Assembly: GCF_021917145.1 (NCBI RefSeq)
Contig: NC_061068.1
Span: 1 to 64,000 of the forward strand
Reading direction: 5' to 3'
Source of the DNA: Hypomesus transpacificus
Lineage: Eukaryota > Chordata > Actinopteri > Osmeriformes > Osmeridae
Length of the DNA stretch: 64,000 bases
Part shown: positions 53,298 through 64,000 of the stretch, one piece after another
Layout of the letters: each line of letters starts with the position of its first letter
How positions within the stretch are numbered: position 1 is the first letter of the stretch
Notes under the pieces: model-generated
The model's database searches: none
What the model saw: only the letters and a program-made list of their open reading frames with translations
Told to the model about the DNA's origin: nothing
Program-made: the position numbers and the translations under genes

Positions 53298-54857
53298 GGC
53301 ATCCAAATTGTTCACACACGTGCAGATGGCAGGATATTTGCATATAGTGTATATAGTTTGTTGTAAACTTTGATACTTCAATACCAATTACCATACATTA
53401 TGTTTATGATTTACAATTTAAATACTCTCTGAAAACTGTCCTTGATTTATATGTATAAGAATGTACTAGATTAAAATAAACCTCAAATGTATTTATTATT
53501 CTGCATTTTATTTCTTGTTAGTTCACTCGTTGTCTCGCTGTTTTTGTAGTTTTACATTTTCTTATTTAAAAGATAGTTAGTGGACCTTCCATGTTCTAAA
53601 GGCAGTTTGTATAAAATCTTCGAAAATGTGTGCAATCAAATCTAATGTTATTTTGACAAAGCAAGGACTTTGAGTAATTACATTTGCCAAGAGGAATTAG
53701 ATTGAAAATGCAAAAAAAATGGCATTACTTCCCCTTTGAGCCTCCAGTTATTAAAACGTAGCCTACTTCTGGCATGTTGCACCAGACTGAGTAATCATAT
53801 ACCATACCAGTATAAGGTTTCTTGGAAGATTTGGGATACAATGTTCTAAGCATTTATTTCAAACAGAGCACCTCAAAAGGACAAACATCATTATGATATA
53901 AAAGAGCTCATCACTTTAACATTCAAGTTTTCTGGATTGTTTTTTTATTTGAGTAACAAAATGTGAAGTGCCCTCTCCAAACTCCACACAAGAGTTCACC
54001 AACCTGCCTCGTCACAAGTATTTACATCACAAAACCAAGGGTTGAATTCTACTTCCTCACAAACCTTGTTTGTTCTTCCCAAATCTCAGCATCTTGTATA
54101 TTCATGGTTGCAAGTCTCTGTGTCAAGTTGTCCAAGTTCCATTTAGTCAAATATTTAAAATATTTACAGAGTCCAGTATTTCAAAAACTCCTAAATCCCA
54201 CTCGATTGATTCTGAGCCTGGTTCAGTAGACCGAAAATGGAACAGCAGAGCTGGTGAAATAAGGAGTTGATTGGCTGACATGGTCCTCTCTACATGTTCT
54301 AATAGTTTTTGAAGTTAATTAAATCTATAGGAAAGGCTGGAAAATAACCTTTGTACATTATTATTGTACTTAAAATGCATGTGGAAATGTCTTTTGTCGC
54401 TGTGGAATAACAGCTTCAATGATCCTTTTCCTATATAGAATTGAAAATGACACAATCATTAAAAGATTAATACAGAAAAAAGGCCACCCAGTTTTCACTC
54501 ATCCTTGTTCATCAAGATCCTGATTTTCGTTTCCTTTACATTAAAGTATCTCCCCACAACAACAAAAATACTCCCAAATAAATACAAATACAGCAGAGAA
54601 AATGGTCAAATCAGACTGCACATATAGAACAGAGCTCTGGTTCAGTCCATCCCGAGCTTGTAAGAAGGACTAAATTACCAGGCAGGAGTGACCAAAAAAA
54701 TTGAGTGACAGGGAAAAATTTAAGTTCCAATAGGACGTTTCCTTAACATTCCCAATGTCTCCAAGAACAAAAATCCTTCCGTTCCTCTCGTTTCCTGAGT
54801 CTTGCCGTTAATATCGTCCCCTGATGAGGTGGCTGCTAGGTGGGCGAGGAGGGGCTA
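53298..54857. other. Shared 3' region of convergent prkar2a and spen
   Basis: This holds the prkar2a 3' UTR (AATAAA at 53,475-53,480) and the spen 3' UTR on the other strand. A minus-strand AATAAA at 53,949-53,944 would give spen a 3' UTR near 0.9 kb. The sequence is AT-rich without repeats or open frames of note. Confidence 0.6.
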
Positions 54858-57800
54858 TTATACGGTTGTGATGACAATCATGAGGTGCGGGGAGATACTA
54901 GAGATCCGGTTTAGGAGATCGGGAGCTAGCCGGGACAAATGGCTCTCTGAAAACTCGCAAGGTGGGAAGATTTGCAACACATAGGCAGGCTGTGTGGTGA
55001 AGTGGGGGGAAAAAAGAAGACAAATGGCAGTTGTCATTAGTGACCTATGATCTGAAATATTTCCTAACCTTTCACATTTCATCAAAACAAATGACAGGTA
55101 GTTGAATGGCATAAAAATACACCCCCCCCCCCCCCTCCACATTTAATCAAAAATAATGACAAGTAGGTGAATAGCATTGTTCAGATGTGGCTTGCTCAAG
55201 TCCTGGCCCTAGCTCTGGTTCAGAACCGCTGAAACTTGTAACTTCATTAAAATGCATACCTGATTGGAGCCCGGGTTAGGAACATTGATGATACCAGCAG
55301 CTAACTTGGCTTGCAGGTAGTTGATGAAGGCGGCTTTCAGGGTCTGGGTCTGGTTCAGGACATCATCCTGGTCTCGTCCACACGGCAGAGCAAGGAGGAG
55401 ACAGAACTCACTTTCCCCCTTAAGCACAGAGAGCAGAGTGTGAAAACACATACAAAGTTCAGAAGTCTTGGGCACCCAAGATTTTTTACATGAATATTGT
55501 CTTATACATTTTTGTCTATTTGTATAAAAGTGCAATTGTGTGTGTGTGTGTAAACACAAGGGTTCCACAAGTTTGGTTTCCACTTCTCATTTCCTGTGTG
55601 CCAAGCACTTCACAATTGGCCAATCAAATCACAAATTCAAGCAAGCTTACAACATCCAGGTAAAGCCTGAATACACTTACTGTCATTCTTCTTGCCACTC
55701 CTTCAAGTTGAGAGGCCTCTAGTCTCATCCTCTGGACAATTCGGAGCAACTGGCCTCCCTCTGGCAGTGGCTGTGGCAGTGACCGCACAGCCAAGGCTTT
55801 GTTGCCACAGACAAAATGCAGTTGGACAGCAGCTGTGTCATTTTTCAGCGCCAGCAGGCCTTGCCACACAATTGGGTACTTCTGCTCAAATGGAAAAGTA
55901 CAAACAAAAATTAAAATATTAAAAACACAACAAGAACCAGCTTCAAATGAATCTAACTGACTCCTTGTCGTCTGTTCGTCCTACTGATCGATGCCTCACC
56001 GTGAGAAGTTGCACCATGTTGACAGGCTGGTGTCCAGTTTGTGCCTGGCTATGCTCCCCACCCTAAGGACAACATTAAACATATGGTTAAGTAATGACAT
56101 TTATGTTATGCCACCGGAAAGCAGAAATCCACAAATTGTTGTACTATTCCAAAAAGCCTGCATTGTTTAAACTCACCAGAGCTGATGTTATGTTGACAGG
56201 CGCTTGGATCCCTACAGTAGATGACTCGGTGACTTGAGAATGGATGCCCCTCGTGTTGCTGTAGATGGTGGAGTATTCTGGAAAGGAGCTCCCTGTTCCT
56301 GACGCCATCAGTTGAACCCGTTGAGGAGATGCTATAGCTGACACAGGGGTTCGAACACCCATCATCCCATCCTTGCTGGGAGAGTGTGGCCTTTTAGCTT
56401 CTTGCGGCTTTGGTCCATCCTTCTCCGACACGCCTTTAGACAGCAGGTGAGCTCTTGGAGACATGGACGAGGCGATGCTGCTGGAGGTTGAGGAAGGCGG
56501 GAGTGTTTCCTGAATGTGTCCCCCCGTATGCGGCTCTGGGCCAGCGCGCTCTCCTTGCGGGTGATGCATGAGCACACGCACGTCCCTGGGTGACGTGATG
56601 TACTGGTCCATCTGTATGCCGCTGCGCAGAGCTGAACGGGGATCTGGCTGCATCGTCTCTGGTTTCACTTGAGTGGCAGATGGCCTTCCAGCAGCCGGAT
56701 GAAAGCGCCTGGGATCCTCTTGCTCCCCCTCGTGGCTCCTCACGGTGCCAGGGTTCACCTTGAGCACCATGTCCCTGCCGACAGTCTGGGGTGAGGGGGG
56801 CCGCTGCTGCATCGGGCCTGACCATGGAGAGGCATGGGGTTCTCCATGGATACCAAAATTCATTGCAGAAAGGGGCGGGGTGTTCACCCTCACTTCCCCC
56901 TGGACAAGATGCGCCATGGGAATAGTTTGGGCTCCACGGTGCGGAGACATCCTTCCCAAGGCACCATGAGCGCTGTGAGGAGGCATGATCACCGACTGCT
57001 CTGGGTGGTGGACACTGGTGACATACTGCTGCATGGTTGGCAAGCCTGAGGTTAACATCACTGGGATACCTTTGGGGGAAGAGGAGCCTATCTGAGACGA
57101 GAATGGAGAATGAGGGTGGGCTGACTTTCGTGGAGAACGGGGCTCCTGTTTCACGCCACTGAGATGAGACGGAGTTCGGTCACCAGCTGTGGCAGAGACA
57201 AAGCCAACGTGGTTGCCAGCTGGCGAGGGCAAGTGAGGACTTATTGCTGGACTTATGGCAGACGTCCAAGACAGCTTTCCCCCATCAGAATTCAGTGCAT
57301 CTGCTCCTTCTACTTTCTTTGGATGCTTTAGCAACATAGTAAAGTCTGAATGATGGTATCCAATCACCTGTTGACCTCCAACTGCTTGCGGAAGGCGCTT
57401 TACAACTCCTCCTTGAGTCCCAGGCTGGTAGTGAGACTCCATCTTTTCCAAACCTGTGTTTTCTTGTTTTATGGAGGACACCGCCTGCTGTGTCTTAGCT
57501 GGGTGACCATGGTCAGCTGACGTTGGAGGACACTTCGGATTGCTTGACTGTGGGTGGGTATACATTTCCTGTTTTATTTGGGGCATTGATACAAGCTGCT
57601 GAGATTCCATGTCAACTGCTGTTGCAGGTGGGATCTGGCTTATTTTCGCAAAGAGGCGAAGAGGGCCTTCCCTTTTTTGCCCAGAATGACTCAAAACTAC
57701 CACACCTTCTGAGGTGTTCACTCTTAGCCCTGGGTTTGATCCAGTACTAAGAGTGGAGCTCTCAACCAAAAAACGTCCAGCACTTCCCCCCTCCTCACCG

Positions 57801-60800
57801 ACTGATGGCCCATGGTATGAACCACCATCCTCCATGCTGGATCGGTAGGTTGGTTTGGGAAGTTGCATTTCCATACCGGGATTTGCTCCAGTGGCATTCC
57901 CCTTTTCTTCCAAATCAGGAGGATTACAAACACGGCTGATGACAGTGGCAGTGGACGCAATGACAGATACAACTGACTTTGTCTCAGGAGATGGTAGGGA
58001 GGCAGGGGGTCGGACTATAGGCTGAGCTGGATGAGGTGGTGGTCTACTTTCAGAGAGTGGGATTTTATTTGGCACAGCAACCAGTGGAGTGTTTTCGGAT
58101 ATGTGGGGATTATTAGGGGTGGGGATTGCCAAATTGCCAGAAAGGGAACTGATTCCTGGAAGTGAAACGTTTTTATTCTTAATTAGAATGCGTCTTAAGT
58201 CACTTGTGTTATGATCAGGATCCAAGCTTTCATGGTCAGAGGGAGGCGACTGATTTTCAAAGGGGCCTGGTAACACTGCAGATTGGAATCCTGTGTCTTT
58301 TGACTGGCTGCGCCAATCAGGTGGGGAAACTGGGATCCTACTTGGCTGTAGAGGCCTGACACTTGGTCGGCTAGGGGGTGGAGACAACGAGGGTGAGATG
58401 CACTCAGGTGGTGGTTGTTGAGGTTTGGGACAGTTAGGACTTTTAGTAGAAGGGTAGACGGGTTTGATATGTTGAGGTGGCTCTACAGGTAATACTTTTG
58501 ATTCAGCTGTCCCATCTGCAACCTTGGCAACCAATGGTTCAGGCTCTGGCTTCCAAGATGTGGCTGTAATGACACCAGCAGATGACGAATGACATTCTAC
58601 TATGGTCTGAGTGTTGGAGGATGTGCTGTCAGATGTTGCGATGGAGGAGCTCTCAGGTTCTGACAAGCTTTCTTTGCTGGGTTCCTTTTTGCTTGGCTTT
58701 TGGCTTTTTGGCCGTTTGGGTGTTTTTGCTCGCCCCTTTAAATTTTTCTTGGGCGTGTTAGGGAAAGGAGCCTCACCCTGAGAAGAGGATGTTTGTATTG
58801 TTGGTTCTATTCCCTTGACTGGCTGGATGAAGGCATTAATTTCCGTATCTGACTCTACAGCAGCAGGAGCAATTACTGGATCTTGAGCCAAAGGAACAGT
58901 TGCCTCCTCAGCAGTAATCGAATCAATGGCAGCCATTAGTTCATTCTCACTGGCAGGATTGTTTGGTTTTTCCTCCTCCGTGTCACATTTCACTTCTGTA
59001 GCGGGGACTGGTGGAGTGGGGGGCTGTGGGTCTGTAGGTAGGGTTGGACCTGTAAGTTTAGCAATGTTCTCCACAGCTTGGACCAGCTCTAGTTCTTGAG
59101 AGGGATCCAGGGGAGGCTGAGCATCTGGCATTTCCTCTTCATTGTTCTCATTACTGGGACTTTCTTCCTTACTCTGACTACACTCTAACAGCTGGTCATT
59201 TGAGTCGCTTGGTTTGGTCTTTTTTAAGTAATCCTCTTGGTTTCCTGCCTCGTCATCTCCTAACTGAAGTAAATCTTTCACCTCTGTGACATTCAGTCTA
59301 ATTTTTAAGTTCTTGAGAACTGGAGACTTTGGGGTCCGTGTCAACTTGGCTGATTTTCCTCTAGCAGTTTTCTTGTCTTCCAAAGAGGGCTGTTCATCTA
59401 TAACTAGGGCCTCGACACCTTTCTCACTTGATACAGATTCAAACGCCTCGTCTTCGGGTGGGTTATTCTTGTCTTTGTCTTGATCCCTTTTATCTGTTAC
59501 CAGTTGCTTGATTTTCTCTTCTTTCTTTGTCACATCATGTAAAGATGAATTGTCTTTAGACACCAATGGATCTTGTGGAGCCAAACTGTCATCCTCTGAA
59601 ATATCTGTCTGCTGTTGAACATCATCAGGAATATCTGATTTTTCTCCTTTACTGCTTCCGGACTGGGCTACTTGACCTGACCCTTTGTAAGCATACGGAG
59701 AATGACGACCTTTCGAGGCTTTAGGGATTTTTTCCCCACTCTCTGATTCGTTTGAGTCAATGTCTTTGGTGTCCATTTTTGACCTATCACCTTTTCTTGA
59801 AGCGTCATATCCCTGTCTTCGATTCTTGGGTGGACGTCCCCTTTTCGAGGTATTCGGAACAAGGGAATCCTGCTCTTCATTTTGCTGCGGTGGAGCATCC
59901 TTGTCACCACCACGTTTCCGTGCAGAACGTGGTGACTCTGACGCGTCCTTTCCTGTTCGTGTCTCATCGTCAAGTGGAGTTGCATAGACAGATTTAACAT
60001 TTCTGCGCCTTGCTCGTCCAGTTGATATGCTCTGCTCTGAGCCTTGCTCAGAGTCTGCTCCGTGTATTGGAGACTTGGCTGTGGATTTACAATCAGAACT
60101 GATCTTTGAAGACTCTCCTCTTGGCGATGATGCTCGTTTGAGCTTTTCTTTATCAATGCGTTCACTCTTTCGTGTGACAGGTTTCTCAGTACTAGATACA
60201 GAAGTAAAAGAGGCAGGAGCAACTTGAATAGGAGAGGACTTACTCTTTTTGTTTTTAGTCTTTTGAGGAGGCGAAACTGGTTCTTCGCTTGCTTCAACGT
60301 AAACAGGCACTTTATCTTGATCAAGTTTATTTTCCGTATCCGAGAGGGTTTCTGTTTTGGCAGTGTAAGACTCCTCAAATTTTGAAACATCCATCTCCTC
60401 AGCAGTGTCAGGAAGTGAAGGAACTTTCAGTTCAGTTAGTTCAGATGTGGCTTGCTCAAGTCCCGGCTCTAGCTCTGGTTCAGAACCGCTTACCGATGCT
60501 TCTTGAGTACCACCATCAATGTCACAGGACGACTCAACCATGGATTTTACAACTGGAGTCACATCTTCAGATTTCTCTTCACTTGGTGAGGATTTAAATT
60601 TGCCTGGTGGAGGAGCTGGCTCAGGGGCCACAACACCCTCAGCTGCAGGAGGTGGAATCTCAACTTGTGGGTAGGGTGGGGTTGAAGATTGTTGTTTGTT
60701 GTATTTATTCTCTTCCGTAACCATAGATACTGGTATTATATCTGGAGATGGACTTCTAATTACACGTTTTTCATCCTGTGGAGACATCTCCTTAGGTGCA

Positions 60801-63800
60801 AGTGAAATGCCTAAATTGAGCACAAGGGGCGACTCAGAAGATATGCGCTCCTCTGCAGGGCTAACAGGTTTGATATCTGGCTCCAAAGGGGGCTCTGCGA
60901 CTTTAGGTACCTGCAGAGGTTGCGGTTCTTGATCAATTGGTTTTTCAGTTTTATTCTCATCGACAAGATTTCCCCTTTTAACTTCTTGTTGCAGTTGGTC
61001 CTTCCCTTTTTGTTGCTGCAGTCGTGTAAGCTCCAAAAACCGACTATGGAACAGGACAACTGGCTCAGAGTCTGGCTGTGTGTCTGTCGTGCCTTGTTGA
61101 CCAGTTTGTTGGCTCTGGCCATGCTCTGGGTCCTCATGCCTTCTTTCTAGGTGCTGCAGGCGTCTAGAATCCTGCTCAAAGATTGAGCTGTGAAGGAAAC
61201 GGGAAGCAAACAACTCCCTGCGTTCGTGCTCTTCTGGCTTAGGTTCTTCCTTTCTATCATCTACTTTGTCTTCAGACCCACTGCGAATTTTCTTTTTCTT
61301 CATGTACCAAGAAGGTGTAGGTCGTGGTGTTGGTTCCACCTTCTCAATATCTTTTTGGCTACGCAAACCCGCAAAGTGAGAGTCATAGTCCAAGAAAGAC
61401 CAGTTATCTTCCCTCGAGGAGGACAGGCATTTAGCACGCTCTAACAGCGCCTTTGTATCTGGTGTGATGGTCTGGTCAAGTGCAAAGGAGTAGAACTTGT
61501 TCCTCTCCAGGGTGGCTAGCTTGGGATCTGAAAATCTGTCACCCCTTGGCCTCTCGGAGAAAGGCACCGATGTAGAGGGCATTGGAGAGTGCGGTTTGTT
61601 CTCTCTGTCTTCTTCTGAGTCAGATCGTACTTCCCCAGGTTCCAAATCATGTCCAATTCCATACTCCAACCGTTTCCGATTATGCAGGTTTTTCCCAAGA
61701 CTTCTGCTGAAGTTCAAGTCAGGTAACAAATCTTGCTTGACTCGGCTCTCCCAACGCTTTTGCTGGTCTTCATCACTTCCATGCAGAGGAGTGCTTGGCT
61801 TGGATATTTGAGTGGTATGCGTCCGCTTGTCTGCTAGCTCCAACTCTGGATGTACTTTATCCTCAGCTTTAACTTCCCTGAGGTTTGAAAAGTCAGCAAA
61901 TTCATCATCTGCATGGTGGGAAAAGTGCTGCAATCCCAGAGAGGCAGTGCTGTTCCACTCAGGATCCTCACTTTTCTGTCTCCGGTAGACACGCTCCCTT
62001 TTACTACTTGCATCCTGCATGTCAAACTGATCTAGTTTTTTAAGTTTATGAGATGGGAAATTATCTGTTACATCTTGAGGTGGCTTACCCACTTCATGCA
62101 CAAGACTTCGGGGCTCAAGATCATCAGTTTCAACACCTAGTGGACTTCCTGGTTTCTCTGATTTGTCAGACTCCTGCAGCTGTTGGTGGAGCCTTCTATT
62201 TTGCTCCATTTGTTTCCGGTAACTCTGAGACAGGTCAATATCCACATGCTCTTCCCGTTCCTTTCCACTTTTGTCGTTGTCCGTTGTCGGTGGACCATAT
62301 TTGAAAATGGCGTGTTGTTCTTGATCTTTAGTGTCCTGGTCCACACTGTCCTCATGGGAATACCTTCTGGATGTTATGTTCCCTGGAAGACGGTTCAAGT
62401 CCACCGGGTCAATGGGCCCCTCTGACGGTTCTCCCTGTCCTCTGGCCCCAGAATCTTGCCCTTCCTTATGACTGCTGAGAAATACCATTCTTTCGGTTTT
62501 GGACCTAGAATCTCTCCGCTGTGGATCTTTTAGCTTGCTGTCACTCTCAACTGCAGTGCTAGGTCCAAAATCTTGAATTTGATTCCCATCTTCATCCTCC
62601 AATCTACTCCTTTTTTGTCTGATGGTCTTTCCACTGGCATCTCCAAAGCGTCTTTTTCTTGCTGCAAGGCGATCAGAATCTACAGATACGTCTTTCCCAT
62701 CATTTCCTACGTCGCCCTTTTGGTGTTTCTTGGATCTACTTTTTCCATCCACCTCTACACCCTCAGCCTTTACCACGTCAAGTCTCTCACTTTTAAGAGG
62801 ATCATGGCGAGATGTTGACGCTGTCTGATTTGTAGAAGGATCACTATCCCCTTTATATCGCTGCCTCTCGATGCTGTCTTGGTCTGAAACCTTTCCCCTT
62901 CCAAAACCCGCTTCAAGGCTAGTCTCCAACTCTGTCTCGGTAGGTGGGACACTGGGAGATTGAACCTTTCCTTTTCTCAATTTAATCTTCTCACCCTTCT
63001 CTTTGTCAGCTTTCTCCTTCCGCCGTCCACGTTTGCTTTTCTCAGCTCCAGGGCCACGCTCAGCCGGGGGCAGTTGTGTGTCTTTGTCCAACCTATCAGT
63101 CTTGGCGCCATGTTCCAGTGGAGTCTTGTCAGCTTTGTCGAAGTGTGGTGGTGAGAGGGAGCTGCAACTGCCACTTCTCTCAGAGGACTGGCTGTAGACC
63201 CGTCGTTCAGAATCTCTGGGGGCGCGCTCAGATGGCGAAGGGGAAACGGCAGGGGTGATTGGACGTCGTCCGTGAGAGGGGCTCCACCTGCCACGGTCAG
63301 CCTCAAAACGTTCGCGCTCCCTTTCTCTCTCCCTCTGAATGTATGTGTATTTTCGAATGTCTTGCTCGAAAGGATCTCGATAGTCCCTGTACTCCCTGGG
63401 ATCTTCGTGGAACCGTGGGTCAAAGTGATCCCCCTGGTAATGCTCCAGTTCAGTAAAACGTTCTCTACTGCGGGCAGGATAGTCTCGCCTGGGGTCTTCT
63501 GGGTAGACTCCAGGGGTGCGAACATTCTCATAGTAAGCTCTTTCAGCTGTGAACTCGTGGTATGGAGGTCTACGTTCCTCTCTGTAAACCACAAATTGGG
63601 GGGGGGGGGTGACAAGCAGAAACTAATATATTACAAAAAATGTCACAAGGCAACTACTTACAACAATCGCCATATTGACCATCCAGAAAATCTGTCCAAT
63701 ACACATTATTCTAATGTTTAAGTGAACCATACCTTCTTTCAGTTGGAATTTCATAGATGTCTCTGATTTCTCTGATGTCTTGCCCTGAGGCCTGCATAGA

Positions 63801-64000
63801 GCGATAGAAAGCCATCTGACTCTCTTGACTGGCAAAATCCACCTGCACAAAAACAAGCATGAAAATATATTTTTTTATATAAGTCTTGTCAATCTCAGAC
63901 ACTAGCGTACAGATTCCTTGCATTTTCCTTACCTTTATTTTGTTACCACCAATTTTCCACCCTTTGGTCTCTCGGACAGCTGCTTGTGCAAAGTCAGTGT
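54858..64000 (-). CDS. spen: SPEN (SHARP/MINT, Msx2-interacting protein), 3' part with SPOC domain; 5' end beyond window
   Basis: Exons in transcript order are 64000-63933 (partial), 63842-63733, 63581-56177, 56062-56000, 55881-55681, 55418-55260 and 54989-54858 (stop TAA). All phases fit. The first two exons encode the end of the RRM region (TKGWKIGGNKIK; VDFASQESQMAFYRSM; SGQDIREIRDIYEIPTERR). The 7405-nt exon encodes the long disordered centre with landmarks shared with human SPEN: RTPGVYPEDPRRDYPARSRE, SLVHEVGKPPQDVTDNFPS, ERNKFYSFALDQTITPDTKA, PSWYMKKKKIRS, RELFASRFLHSSIFEQDS, EKPVTRKSERIDKEKLKR and ARRRNVKSVYAT. LRVNTSEGVVVLSHSGQK and HHPEQSVIMPPHS follow near its end. The SPOC domain fills the last exons (KYPIVWQGLLALKNDTAAVQ; AQRMRLEA-type segment; LLLALPCGRDQDDV; SNQPAYVLQIFPPCEFSESH). 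By family knowledge SPOC recruits SMRT/NCoR, and the protein represses Notch/RBPJ targets and acts in Xist silencing in mammals. Confidence 0.97.
55179..55230. repeat. Copy of a SPEN exon segment inside a SPEN intron
   Basis: This 52-bp stretch matches 60,439-60,490 of the large SPEN exon at 50 of 52 bases, in the same orientation. It begins about 28 nt into the last intron of the gene (donor at 55,259). The exonic copy encodes part of SGSEPELEPGLEQATSE. Confidence 0.9.

Noticed and set aside
59668-60390. Minus-strand 240-codon frame inside SPEN
   Set aside because: It overlaps the long SPEN reading frame in another phase and resembles no protein; the SPEN frame is well conserved here.

Overview
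The window is vertebrate nuclear DNA, almost certainly from a ray-finned (teleost) fish. Genes are split into many short exons with GT-AG introns. Introns are mostly a few hundred bases long and crowded with microsatellites and minisatellites. The interspersed repeats look like teleost SINEs, a hAT element and a piggyBac-like MITE. Gene order NDUFAF3-NCKIPSD-SLC25A20-PRKAR2A matches the human 3p21.31 block. The species cannot be named from this sequence. All gene models were built by hand from splice sites and reading-frame phase; every internal exon join listed keeps frame.

Layout from left to right. 2.2-7.7 kb (+): the 3' six coding exons of a synaptotagmin (both C2 domains). 13.9-20.0 kb (-): a compact seven-exon gene for a small-subunit-type myosin phosphatase protein (PPP1R12B M20/M21-like, 184 aa, no ankyrin repeats). 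22.9-26.2 kb (-): a five-exon gene for a single-pass membrane coiled-coil protein with a very acidic tail carrying ten SVSQ motifs; I do not recognise its family. 27.2-28.5 kb: a non-autonomous hAT transposon with an exact 8-bp target duplication. 29.3-33.2 kb (+): a complete 443-aa Rab GDP-dissociation inhibitor, divergent from GDI1/GDI2. 35.4-37.6 kb (-) and 38.1-43.0 kb (+): NDUFAF3 and NCKIPSD, head to head around about 0.5 kb. 45.5-48.7 kb (+): SLC25A20, the carnitine/acylcarnitine carrier. 50.4-53.3 kb (+): PRKAR2A, the RII-alpha subunit of PKA. 54.9-64.0 kb (-): the 3' part of SPEN (SHARP/MINT), including a 7.4-kb exon and the SPOC domain; its 5' exons lie beyond the right edge.

These are independent housekeeping or tissue genes, not a pathway cluster. 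NDUFAF3 (complex I assembly) and SLC25A20 (acylcarnitine import) both act in mitochondria; synaptotagmin and GDI act in vesicle traffic; the PPP1R12-like protein and PRKAR2A act in phosphorylation control; NCKIPSD acts on actin; SPEN acts in transcriptional repression. I found no clearly new multi-gene system. The items most worth a second look are the unrecognised acidic coiled-coil membrane protein, the free-standing small-subunit PPP1R12 gene with a 17-nt microexon, a minisatellite core shared by two genes exactly at their splice donors, and a 52-bp piece of SPEN exon copied into a SPEN intron.
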